In this document: in pieces, positions 56,343 to 64,000 of the stretch
Layout of the letters: every line of letters begins with the position of its first letter
How positions within the stretch are numbered: position 1 is the first letter of the stretch
Assembly: GCF_949769195.1 (NCBI RefSeq)
Contig: NZ_OX458333.1
Coordinates: 2,604,001-2,668,000 of the forward strand
Source of the DNA: Methylocaldum szegediense
GTDB lineage: Bacteria; Pseudomonadota; Gammaproteobacteria; Methylococcales; Methylococcaceae
Direction of reading: 5' to 3'
DNA length: 64,000 nucleotides
Translations under genes and position numbers: made by a program
Notes under the pieces: model-generated
Databases searched by the model: none
The model's input: only the letters and a program-made list of their open reading frames with translations
What the model was told of the DNA's origin: nothing

Positions 56343-57554
56343 ATGAGACCTGCGTCCCTCGTACGCAACCGAACCGCCACGCTGTGTTTCGGGGTTTTGT
56401 CCATAGCTGTTCTGTCCGGCTGTGCGTCGCTGGACTCGGGAACAAAATCGTTGCCGAAGAGCTTCGAACGTTATACCCGCATGGACATAAAGCTCCCCGT
56501 TTCCGCGGCTTTTGGCCCGGATCGACGACTGTGGCGCGTCGTGTCAACGAATGAGCAGGTCTATGTCGACTTTTCCAGCGATTACGGTAAAACCTTCAGT
56601 CCGCCGGTCGCCGTCAACCGTGAGCGCATGCCGATCAAGGCGCAGAGCGAATACCGTCCGCAAATCGCCGTCACCGCTTCCGGCCGAATTTATGTCGCCT
56701 ATCCGGCCGTCGGTCCGCAACCCTGGACAACTTATCTCAGTGTCTCCGAGGATCAGGGCCAGCATTTCGGAACACCCGAGCCTTTGAGCGATCAGGCACA
56801 AACCGGCAACTCGTTTCAGACCCTACTGGCAATTGACCCCGAGGATAACCTGCACGCGTTCTGGCACGATGAGCGCGAGGGTGCCGACGAAGCGCGGGGC
56901 AATGATATTTTCCACACCGTTCTGGATGCCCAGGGAAAAACGGTTCAATCGAATCGAAAAATCGTGAACGATGTTTGCAGTTGCTGCCGCCTCGCCGTCG
57001 ATTTCGATACCAATGGGAAACCAGTCCTGATCACCCGCTTCATCTATTCCGACAATGTCCGCGATCACGGTCTTGCAAAACCCGAGGCCGGCCGCGCGGA
57101 ATGGTCGACGACGCGGGCCACAAACGACGGCTGGAAAATCGAAGCGTGCCCGGTCCACGGGCCCGCAATTTCCATCGCCCCTAACGGACGCTATCACATC
57201 GCCTGGTTTACCCAGGGAACGAAACGTCAGGGCTTGTTTTACGCTTTTTCCGACGACCGGGGCCAAAACTTCTCGGAACCCATGGCCTTAGGCCGGCCTG
57301 ACCGACTACCGGGACACCCCGACGTATTGGCCGTCGGCGATCGCGTGGTCCTCGCCTGGAACGAGTTCGACGGACAAACGAATCGGGCGATGATCAAACA
57401 GTCTAAGGACGGCGGACAGACCTGGTCCGAGGCCGTGGTAGCGGCGGACTCGAGTTCCGAAGTCGATTTTCCATTCCTCTTGACTGACGGGTTAGCGGTG
57501 TTTCTGTCGTGGAATAGCCAAGACAAGGGTTACCGCTTGATTCGCATCGATTGA
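56343..57554 (+). CDS. Exported BNR/sialidase-fold lipoprotein
   Basis: The chosen ATG gives a lipoprotein signal with lipobox LSGC (Cys27); another ATG 11 codons upstream is open and has AAGGG before it. The 400-residue body shows repeated BNR-type blades (FSSDYGKTFSPPV, VSEDQGQHFGTPE, FSDDRGQNFSEPM, SKDGGQTWSEAV), so it folds as a beta-propeller. Between blades is an unusual CSCC cluster (NDVCSCCRLAVDFDTNGKP, about residue 210) that could bind metal or form disulfides. The catalytic Arg/Tyr set of true sialidases is not evident. A thioredoxin-like gene follows 46 bases on, suggesting the pair acts together. Confidence 0.75.
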   Translation: MRPASLVRNRTATLCFGVLSIAVLSGCASLDSGTKSLPKSFERYTRMDIKLPVSAAFGPDRRLWRVVSTNEQVYVDFSSDYGKTFSPPVAVNRERMPIKAQSEYRPQIAVTASGRIYVAYPAVGPQPWTTYLSVSEDQGQHFGTPEPLSDQAQTGNSFQTLLAIDPEDNLHAFWHDEREGADEARGNDIFHTVLDAQGKTVQSNRKIVNDVCSCCRLAVDFDTNGKPVLITRFIYSDNVRDHGLAKPEAGRAEWSTTRATNDGWKIEACPVHGPAISIAPNGRYHIAWFTQGTKRQGLFYAFSDDRGQNFSEPMALGRPDRLPGHPDVLAVGDRVVLAWNEFDGQTNRAMIKQSKDGGQTWSEAVVAADSSSEVDFPFLLTDGLAVFLSWNSQDKGYRLIRID

Positions 57555-57600
57555 CAAGAACCATTCCTTTTTCCTTTTAGACTTCTCAATGCATACCGTT

Positions 57601-58083
57601 ATGAAAAAATTATTCGCGGCGCTTTGCCTCTTCTTTATGCTTCTCTCGGCTCCACTGTTTGCGGAAAATCAGACGCAGCTGTACAAGGCCGGCAGCCTCG
57701 CCGAGATCTTGAAAGCCCGACAAGGAAAACCCTTCATTCTCATGTTCTGGTCCCTGGATTGCGCTAGCTGCATGAAGGATTTGGACGCCTTGGCGGCTTC
57801 GGTTAAGAAGTATCCCAAGCTCGATCTGGTGATGGTTTCCACCGATGATGCCGAATTCGCCGGCGAAGTGAGCGAGATGCTGGCGAAACACAAGCTTGGC
57901 CAGGTCGAATCCTGGATTTTCAGCGACTCCAACGCCCAGCGGTTACGCTACGAAGTAGACCCGTCCTGGTACGGCGAACTGCCCCGCAGCTACTTCTACG
58001 ATGCGAGTCACAACCGATTGCCGGTCAGCGGTGCAATCACGACCGAACATATCGACGCCTGGGTCGCCGCTGTCAACCCGTAA
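57601..58083 (+). CDS. Periplasmic thioredoxin-like protein (TlpA type)
   Basis: The protein has a signal peptide (MKKLFAALCLFFMLLSAPLF, cut after Ala21) and a thioredoxin fold with the redox motif Cys54-Ala-Ser-Cys57 in FWSLDCASCMKDLDAL, which is preceded by Trp as in TlpA/ResA proteins. GELPRSYFYDASHNRLPVSG carries the cis-Pro loop region. An ATG four codons upstream is an alternative start; neither has a clear ribosome site. It directly follows the CSCC-containing propeller lipoprotein, which could be its redox client or partner. Confidence 0.8.
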   Translation: MKKLFAALCLFFMLLSAPLFAENQTQLYKAGSLAEILKARQGKPFILMFWSLDCASCMKDLDALAASVKKYPKLDLVMVSTDDAEFAGEVSEMLAKHKLGQVESWIFSDSNAQRLRYEVDPSWYGELPRSYFYDASHNRLPVSGAITTEHIDAWVAAVNP

Positions 58084-58386
58084 ACGTCGTTCTGAGAGCG
58101 GAATTTTCCAACGGTTTCGGACCACTTTTCACCGCTCACCGAGGACCTCGGACAGCCTCTGTGAACGAACCGAATCGAGTGTTCCATCGTCGGGGTCGAT
58201 CGATTCACACTCGATTCGGTCTTAGGAAACATCGTCCTATTCGCCGTACGATTCATCTGGTTTTCACCAAACGGGGCGAGCCTCGGTATCGAGGCGGCAA
58301 TCGATAGCGCCCGACACTGTCCGTTTACCCCAAAAAGCCGCCGTTCCCATTCGACTCGTCGGTACTCGAGCTACTGTACGGTCCAG

Positions 58387-58415
58387 CTTGAAAATCGCGT
58401 TGGCAAGCCTTACTT
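58387..58415 (+). promoter_or_regulatory. Possible heat-shock (sigma-32) promoter of clpB
   Basis: CTTGAAA, a perfect sigma-32 -35 core, is followed after 14 bases by CCTTACTT, a fair match to CCCCATTT. The predicted start leaves a leader of about 35 bases before clpB. The rest of the 374-base gap after the thioredoxin-like gene has no recognisable gene. Confidence 0.45.
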
Positions 58416-58457
58416 CCTAAATCAGTAGAAACATTTAACCGACAAAGGCACCACTCA

Positions 58458-61037
58458 ATGCGAATGGACAAACTCACAGGCAAATTCCAGGCAGCCTTGG
58501 CCGACGCTCAAAGCCTGGCGTTGGGGCGCGATCATCAGTTCATCGAGCCGATTCACGTCATGGCTGCGCTGCTCGACCACGAAGGCGGCACTGTGCGCTC
58601 CTTGCTTTCGCAATGCGGCGTCAACGTGAATCAGTTCCGAGCTTCCTTGGACGAGGCGCTGAATCGCATGCCCCGCGTGGAAGGCATCGGAGGAGACGTT
58701 CAGATCTCTAACGAACTCGGCCGGCTGTTGAATCTGACCGACAAGCTGGCGCAAAAACGTGGCGACGCTTACATCACCAGTGAAATCTTTGTGCTCGCGG
58801 CCTTAGAAGACCGCGGCCAACTCAGCGATATGCTCCGGAGAGCGGGCCTCGATCGCAACAAGCTGGAAAACGCTATCGAGAAAATCCGGGGCGGCCAGAA
58901 AGCGGATGATCCCAATGTGGAAGAACAACGGCAGGCGCTGCAGAGATTTACCATCGATTTAACCGAGCGAGCCGAACAGGGTAAGCTCGATCCGGTTATC
59001 GGGCGCGACGACGAAATTCGCCGCACCATCCAGGTGCTGCAGCGGCGTACCAAAAACAACCCAGTCCTCATCGGCGAGCCCGGTGTCGGCAAGACCGCCA
59101 TTGTCGAGGGACTGGCTCAACGCATCGTCAACGGCGAAGTGCCGGAAGGCGTCAAAGGCAAGCGCTTGCTGGCTCTGGATATGGCAGCCCTGATCGCGGG
59201 CACCAAATTCCGGGGCGAGTTCGAGGAACGCATGAAAGCGCTTCTGAACGAAATCGCGAAGCAGGAGGGCAAGATCATCCTCTTCATCGATGAGTTGCAT
59301 ACGCTCGTCGGTGCGGGGCGGGCCGAAGGCGCCATCGACGCCGGCAATATGCTCAAGCCTGCCTTGGCACGCGGCGAACTGCACTGCATCGGCGCCACCA
59401 CCCTAGACGAATACCGTCAATACATCGAAAAGGACGCCGCTCTGGAACGGCGCTTCCAAAAAGTGCTGGTGGACCAACCCAGTGTAGAGGACACCATCGC
59501 CATCCTACGAGGACTTAAGGAAAAATACGAGGTACACCACGGCGTTACCATCACCGACCCCGCGCTCGTGGCGGCGGCGACCCTGTCGCATCGCTATATC
59601 ACCGATCGCAATCTACCGGACAAGGCCATCGACCTGGTAGACGAGGCAGCCAGCCGCATCCGCATGGAAATCGATTCCAAACCGGAAGAAATGGATCGCC
59701 TTGACCGCCGCCTGATTCAGCTCAAGATCGAACGCGAGGCTTTGAAGAAGGAATCTGACGAAGCATCTCGGCGGCGCCTGGAAACTCTGGAAAGCCATAT
59801 CGCCGAGCTGGAAAAGGAATACGCCGAATTGGAAGAGATCTGGAAGGCGGAAAAAGCCGCCTTGCAGGGTACCACGGCCATTAAGGAACAGTTGGAACGT
59901 GCCCGTCTTGAACTTGAAGCCGCACGGCGTGCCGGCGACCTGACCCGTATGTCGGAACTGCAATACGGGGTAATCCCGAAATTGCAGAAGGAACTGGACC
60001 TTGCGACTCAGGCCGAGATGCATGAAACCAAGCTGCTGCGCAACAAGGTCACGGACGAGGAAATCGCCGAAGTGGTCTCAAAGTGGACCGGCATCCCGGT
60101 TTCGAAAATGCTTGAAGGCGAACGGGAAAAGCTGCTCCACATGGAGGAAAACCTAGCGCGTCGGGTCGTGGGCCAACAGGAAGCGATCAAAGCGGTGTCG
60201 GACGCTATCCGCCGTTCCCGCGCGGGTCTTGCCGATCCTCGCCGCCCCAACGGTTCGTTCCTGTTCTTGGGGCCTACCGGCGTGGGCAAGACCGAGCTGT
60301 GCAAAGCCTTGGCCGAGTTCTTGTTCGACACCGAGGAAGCGATGGTGCGTATCGACATGTCGGAATTCATGGAGAAGCACTCGGTTGCCCGCCTGATCGG
60401 GACTCCGCCAGGTTATGTCGGTTACGAGGAAGGCGGTTACCTGACCGAGGCGGTCCGCCGCAAACCTTACTCGGTGATCCTGTTGGACGAGATTGAAAAA
60501 GCCCATCCCGAAGTGTTCAACATCCTGTTACAGGTGTTGGACGACGGTAGGCTCACCGACGGCCACGGGCGCACGGTGGACTTCCGTAACACTGTCATCG
60601 TGATGACTTCGAACCTAGGTTCCGACCGTATTCAGGAGCTGGCTGGAGAGGAGAACTATCAACGGATGAAGGCGGCGGTCATGGATGTGGTGACCCATTA
60701 TTTCCGACCCGAGTTCATCAATCGTATCGATGAGGTGGTCGTTTTCCATCCTCTGGTCAAGGAACAGATACGGGCAATCAGCCGGATTCAGATCGGCTAT
60801 CTGCAAAACCGCCTGGCCGACCGCGACATCTCGCTCCAAGTCAGCGAAGCGGCTCTGGACAGGCTTGGAGAGGTCGGGTTCGATCCGGTTTACGGCGCGC
60901 GGCCGTTGAAGCGCGCCATTCAGCATCAGATCGAGAATCCCCTGGCACAGGATATCCTGGCCGGCAAAATCGCTCCGGGGGATACCGTCAGCGCGGATGT
61001 AGAGGACGGAAAGATCGTCTTCCGCAAGGCGGCCTAA
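58458..61037 (+). CDS. clpB: ATP-dependent disaggregase ClpB
   Basis: The 859-residue protein matches ClpB in length and order: Clp_N repeats (1-145), NBD1 with GEPGVGKT (about 206) and [12 protein letters not shown], the long coiled-coil middle domain (about 400-520, [20 protein letters not shown]), NBD2 with GPTGVGKT (about 605) and [15 protein letters not shown], and the C-terminal domain. The middle domain separates it from ClpA and ClpX; it has no ClpP-binding loop. It resolves aggregates with DnaK. The first residues [11 protein letters not shown] match E. coli MRLDRLTNKFQ, which fixes the start. It is probably heat inducible. Confidence 0.97.
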   Translation: MRMDKLTGKFQAALADAQSLALGRDHQFIEPIHVMAALLDHEGGTVRSLLSQCGVNVNQFRASLDEALNRMPRVEGIGGDVQISNELGRLLNLTDKLAQKRGDAYITSEIFVLAALEDRGQLSDMLRRAGLDRNKLENAIEKIRGGQKADDPNVEEQRQALQRFTIDLTERAEQGKLDPVIGRDDEIRRTIQVLQRRTKNNPVLIGEPGVGKTAIVEGLAQRIVNGEVPEGVKGKRLLALDMAALIAGTKFRGEFEERMKALLNEIAKQEGKIILFIDELHTLVGAGRAEGAIDAGNMLKPALARGELHCIGATTLDEYRQYIEKDAALERRFQKVLVDQPSVEDTIAILRGLKEKYEVHHGVTITDPALVAAATLSHRYITDRNLPDKAIDLVDEAASRIRMEIDSKPEEMDRLDRRLIQLKIEREALKKESDEASRRRLETLESHIAELEKEYAELEEIWKAEKAALQGTTAIKEQLERARLELEAARRAGDLTRMSELQYGVIPKLQKELDLATQAEMHETKLLRNKVTDEEIAEVVSKWTGIPVSKMLEGEREKLLHMEENLARRVVGQQEAIKAVSDAIRRSRAGLADPRRPNGSFLFLGPTGVGKTELCKALAEFLFDTEEAMVRIDMSEFMEKHSVARLIGTPPGYVGYEEGGYLTEAVRRKPYSVILLDEIEKAHPEVFNILLQVLDDGRLTDGHGRTVDFRNTVIVMTSNLGSDRIQELAGEENYQRMKAAVMDVVTHYFRPEFINRIDEVVVFHPLVKEQIRAISRIQIGYLQNRLADRDISLQVSEAALDRLGEVGFDPVYGARPLKRAIQHQIENPLAQDILAGKIAPGDTVSADVEDGKIVFRKAA

Positions 61038-61318
61038 AGCTCGAAAACCTCCGATTTCGGCACAGGGAGGGCCGTCGGAGGCTCATCAAAGCATCTCTAG
61101 AGAGCATTCTCTTCCGCGTAGTTCTTGCGCCGTGGCATAGAGCCTGAGATTATATGACTAGGACCGGTGGTTTTCAGGCCGCGGTGTCTTTTCGTACCTG
61201 GTGCCACCGTATTTGCTGCAACCCCAAGACATACCGGTGACAGGCTTCCGATCTATGGATTCCGAGAATCCACAATGCCCGGCAGTTCTAAAGACATGTG
61301 AACCAGGAAGGACGACAT

Positions 61319-62677
61319 ATGGATATGCGTAAGGTACTGTGCTTCAACTTATCGGCCGCTCGCAACGAATCCCTCGACGCTCTGCGGTCCCTGGAATGGA
61401 CCCTTTTTTCCACAGGAGATCTAAACGAAGCAAAAGATCTCATGGATCATCACCGTTTTAAGGTCGGGATGGTTTTCTTCGGCGCCGATCTGCCAAACGA
61501 CTTGTCCTCAGTCAAAGATCTCGTCACAGCACGTCGTTCCATGGAGTGGATTGGCTTGTTAGCTGCGGGAACCGCAAACAGACCGGACCTCTGCGCGTTG
61601 ATTTCAAGCTACTTTTATGATTATCACACATTGCCCGTGGACACTGGCCGCCTGCAACTCACTCTCGGCCATGCCTTGGGCATGGCCGACATGCTGGAAC
61701 GCGCCGCCGCTTCTTCTCCAACCTATAACTATCGGGAAGAATTGATCGGCTGTAGTCCGGCAAGCCTGAGACTGCTCCGTGCCATCAAGAAGGCGGCAGC
61801 CGTCAGTGTTCCGGTATTGATCGTAGGAGAAAGCGGTTCCGGAAAAGAAACGACCGCTCTCGCTGTACATCGGGCCTCTGCCCGGTGCGATAAACCTTTC
61901 GTCAAGATAAGCTGCGACGGATTGCCGCCCGAGGTCATTCGATCGGAGCTTTTCGAGCCCGGCAAGGGGGGTATTGAGGCCGCGACCGGGGGTACGCTGT
62001 TTTTGGATGACGTCAGCCATCTGACCGAGGACCTGCAATCCGATCTGCTCAACTTTCTGCGGAACGGCACCCTACCATTGGCCAATGGCACCAGGAAAAC
62101 GCCGGTCGACGTCCGAATCATCGCCGCGACCCAGGACAACTTGGACCATCTCGTAGCAGACGGGCGCCTCCGTGACGATCTTTATCACCGGCTCAAGACA
62201 CTCGTCATCAACGTTCCACCGCTTCGCGAGCGCCAGGACGACATCGAGCTTCTCGCCAAGCACTATCTTCGCTTGTTTTCCAATGAAGGCGGCAACGCCA
62301 TCCAAAACTTCGACCCCGAGGCTCTGAAAGCGATGCGTTGTCATAACTGGCCCGGCAATATTCGAGAGCTGATCAACCGGATCAAACGGGCTAAAGTCAT
62401 GTGTGAAGGCTCTTCAATAAGCCCGAAGGACTTAGGTCTTAATGATTTCCATCAAAGCTTTAGCCGAATCTTCGATCATCCCATGACTTTGGAAGAGGCC
62501 AAAGACCAAACCGAGAAAGAGATCATTCAGGCAACGCTCCAAGCCACGGAAAACAATATCTCTCGAGCGGCGCGGCAACTGGCAGTGTCCCGCATGACGC
62601 TCTACCGTTTGATGTACAAACATCAGATCAGAAGCCATTGGGTCGGGGAAAATTTGGGCATCGCTGCGCAGGAGTGA
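61319..62677 (+). CDS. VpsR-like AAA+ transcriptional regulator lacking the GAFTGA loop
   Basis: AGGAAGGA before the ATG fixes this start over a GTG seven codons earlier. The 452-residue protein has an N-terminal receiver-like domain (1-130) without the usual phosphoacceptor signature, an NtrC-type AAA+ domain with Walker A GESGSGKE (170-177) and Walker B GGTLFLDD (224-231), the sensor region RLRDDLYHRLKTLVINVPPL and CHNWPGNIRELINRIKRA, and a Fis-type HTH (NNISRAARQLAVSRMTLYRL). Where activators normally have ELFGHEKGAFTGA, this protein reads ELFEPGKGGIEA, so the sigma-54 contact loop is missing. It therefore probably works with sigma-70, as VpsR does. Confidence 0.85.
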   Translation: MDMRKVLCFNLSAARNESLDALRSLEWTLFSTGDLNEAKDLMDHHRFKVGMVFFGADLPNDLSSVKDLVTARRSMEWIGLLAAGTANRPDLCALISSYFYDYHTLPVDTGRLQLTLGHALGMADMLERAAASSPTYNYREELIGCSPASLRLLRAIKKAAAVSVPVLIVGESGSGKETTALAVHRASARCDKPFVKISCDGLPPEVIRSELFEPGKGGIEAATGGTLFLDDVSHLTEDLQSDLLNFLRNGTLPLANGTRKTPVDVRIIAATQDNLDHLVADGRLRDDLYHRLKTLVINVPPLRERQDDIELLAKHYLRLFSNEGGNAIQNFDPEALKAMRCHNWPGNIRELINRIKRAKVMCEGSSISPKDLGLNDFHQSFSRIFDHPMTLEEAKDQTEKEIIQATLQATENNISRAARQLAVSRMTLYRLMYKHQIRSHWVGENLGIAAQE

Positions 62678-62761
62678 GTTTTTCGCGCTCCGCTTCAGAG
62701 CCTATCGACGAACACGTCCGGTCGGGCTGATTTCAAGTCCAAGGCTGTCCAATACAAAACG

Positions 62762-62780
62762 GCGCCCCGTAAAGGGGCGT
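62762..62780. terminator. GC-rich hairpin between convergent genes
   Basis: CGCCCC-GTAAA-GGGGCG is a perfect 6-bp stem about 85 bases after the regulator stop codon and 80 before the mgtC stop. There is no T-run on either strand, so termination is only suggested by position. Confidence 0.4.
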
Positions 62781-62862
62781 CGCGGTGACCTAAAACCCGA
62801 GCGCGAGCGGAGTCCGCGGTTGCACTTGTGGGCTTTACGCGTACCCAGGCCGCGCGAGCCCG

Positions 62863-63570
62863 CTATTCTCCGACCGGCGACACACTGAACTCCAGCAGGT
62901 CGGATTCTTCTCTGAGCCTATGCGCAAGCCGGCTGAAGTGGGTTTTATTGTAGGTGTGGATGACCATGGTGTACTCGAAGGCTTGGCCGCTATCCACGAG
63001 ACGGTAGCTCATACCAGCCACGCGCGCATTGTGTTCGCCGATCAAGGCGTAAACCGATGATTCGTCAGGCACCGCACCCCTCGCGTATCGCAATTTCACT
63101 TGAGCGTATTGCTGGCTTGGCAGCCAGTACTCAATCAATCGGAACAGCGCCAAGGTACCCACGACAGCCCCTGTCACCAGGATTGCCGGATAGTAGAACC
63201 CGATGCCGTACAGGATGCCAAGGGCGGCAGTCATCCAGATGGACGCTGCCGTGGTCAGACCCCGGATGGTGAGTTTTTCCTTGAAAATGACCCCCGCCCC
63301 GAGGAAACCGATGCCCGTCATGATGCCTTGGGCCATGCGCGTCGGATCGGCTCGGATCGATTCGGACGAAACATCCTTCAACCAAAGCCCCTGATAGGCG
63401 GTTAACAACATTAGAAGCGCCGACGCCAGACAGACGAGCGCATGGGTGCGAAATCCGGCCGGACGACCGTGAAAGCTGCGTTCGAGCCCGATCAGGCTTC
63501 CGGCCGCCCACGCACTTCCTAAACGGACTGCTATTTCAAGGTATTCTTCGCTTACGCCCAGGTCTGTCAT
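62863..63570 (-). CDS. MgtC/SapB family membrane protein
   Basis: The 235-residue protein has the MgtC membrane domain: LGSAWAAGSLIGLERSFHGR, PAGFRTHALVCLASALLML, MAQGIMTGIGFLGAGVIFKE and LTTAASIWMTAALGILYGIG, with four to five spans over about 165 residues. A cytoplasmic ACT-like tail follows (VKLRYARGAVPDESSVYALI onward). MgtC proteins inhibit F-ATP synthase and aid survival at low Mg2+ in pathogens; in free-living bacteria their role is less clear. The start overlaps the stop of the upstream acylase-family gene (ATGA), so the two are translationally coupled. Confidence 0.9.
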   Translation of the reverse strand: MTDLGVSEEYLEIAVRLGSAWAAGSLIGLERSFHGRPAGFRTHALVCLASALLMLLTAYQGLWLKDVSSESIRADPTRMAQGIMTGIGFLGAGVIFKEKLTIRGLTTAASIWMTAALGILYGIGFYYPAILVTGAVVGTLALFRLIEYWLPSQQYAQVKLRYARGAVPDESSVYALIGEHNARVAGMSYRLVDSGQAFEYTMVIHTYNKTHFSRLAHRLREESDLLEFSVSPVGE

Positions 63571-64000
63571 TCCGGAGTCAGGGTCAAATGATGTTTGGCC
63601 GCGCCGGGCAGGAACGGCAGAGCGTCGCCTTTGACCCAGGCTGTCTGCTGATCGCGGTAATGCACGGAAAATGGATGTCCTGATTGCCCGCCCGGCATGT
63701 GGAGAATACCATCCTCGGCATGGTTCGGCGATACCACCATACGCTCGCTGGCACCGTGACCATCGAACAACACCCGTACGCAGAAGCTTTGACAGCCGCT
63801 TGCGGGTACCTCGGGCATGTCCAGAATCCAGCCGGCGAGCGCAAACGAGCGGCTGAACGGATGACTCAAATGGATCCGGTTGATCTGGCCCCAGGTCAGA
63901 TGATCCAGCTCTATGCCGTGCCGCTGCTTGAGGGCTTCGGCGCTACGACGGAGCGTTTCAAGTAGAAAACCGCGCCAATCGGTATACCGCCGATCCGGTA
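63567..64000 (-). CDS. Penicillin acylase-family protein, C-terminal part
   Basis: The frame is open to the right edge of the window, giving about 143 C-terminal residues of a larger protein. It contains LKQRHGIELDHLTWGQINRI, HPFSRSFALAGWILDMPEVP, SERMVVSPNHAEDGILHMPG, GQSGHPFSVHYRDQQTAWVK and ends PFLPGAAKHHLTLTPE. The block MPGGQSGHPxSxHYxDQ..W..G is the conserved end of the beta subunit of penicillin amidases (Ntn hydrolases), which are exported and self-cleaved. The catalytic Ser lies outside the window. Substrate is unknown; relatives cleave acyl-homoserine lactones or other amides. It overlaps mgtC by four bases. Confidence 0.82.
   Translation of the reverse strand, partial: PDRRYTDWRGFLLETLRRSAEALKQRHGIELDHLTWGQINRIHLSHPFSRSFALAGWILDMPEVPASGCQSFCVRVLFDGHGASERMVVSPNHAEDGILHMPGGQSGHPFSVHYRDQQTAWVKGDALPFLPGAAKHHLTLTPE

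Noticed and set aside
63820-63860. Apparent REP-like translation near the right edge
   Set aside because: The resemblance is only at the level of an alternative-frame translation; the DNA belongs to the penicillin acylase-family coding frame.

Overview
The window looks like chromosomal DNA of a gammaproteobacterium. The strongest evidence is the gene order trigger factor - clpP - clpX - lon - hupB - tRNA-Val - tRNA-Asp - ppiD with a tRNA-Leu ahead of tig, and the block smc - zipA - ligA. The mix of accessory genes (GT4/debranching enzyme pair, GH94-like phosphorylase, OpgD, VgrG/Rhs, short LOV protein) would suit a Methylococcales methanotroph, but no methane-oxidation gene is present, so that placement is only an inference.

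Layout. 1-2.6 kb: glycogen-type glycosyltransferase and the start of a debranching enzyme, then a DUF4124-TraB/GumN exported protein. 2.6-11.8 kb: proteostasis block on the minus strand (ppiD, two tRNAs, hupB, lon, clpX, clpP, tig, tRNA-Leu). 12-22 kb: a class II aldolase-like gene, a coupled pair of very large carbohydrate enzymes (GH94-like phosphorylase and an exported discoidin/(alpha/alpha)6 protein), a polysaccharide deacetylase, a lipoprotein and a methyltransferase. 22.3-29.3 kb: lipoprotein plus Ser/Thr kinase, a decayed IS1202-type insertion sequence with visible terminal repeats and target duplication, a small lipoprotein behind a textbook sigma-54 promoter, REP-like repeats, and opgD. 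29.3-44 kb: a type VI secretion effector island on the minus strand (kinase, glycine-zipper lipoprotein, M48 protease, vgrG, a helical linker protein, full-length rhs with toxin tip and immunity gene, then a scrambled second rhs cassette with another tip and immunity gene, and two remnants of a REP-associated transposase). 44.2-51.6 kb: queF, smc, zipA, ligA, a membrane protein. 52.4-55.4 kb: four minus-strand genes (FAD oxidoreductase, SRPBCC protein, LOV photoreceptor, Coq10/RatA-type protein). 55.6-64 kb: a single-domain response regulator, an exported BNR lipoprotein and thioredoxin-like protein, clpB, a VpsR-like AAA+ regulator without the GAFTGA loop, mgtC and the 3' end of a penicillin acylase-family gene.

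How parts may work together. Tig, ClpXP, Lon, PpiD and ClpB form the folding and degradation machinery. VgrG, the linker protein and Rhs form one effector-delivery module; the second rhs block looks like a store of a replaced or spare toxin tip. The two toxin tips share a core while their immunity proteins appear unrelated. The LOV/oxidoreductase/START-domain cluster could link blue light to quinone redox chemistry, which is an inference from proximity. Most start codons were chosen from Shine-Dalgarno sites and signal peptides and are noted where uncertain.
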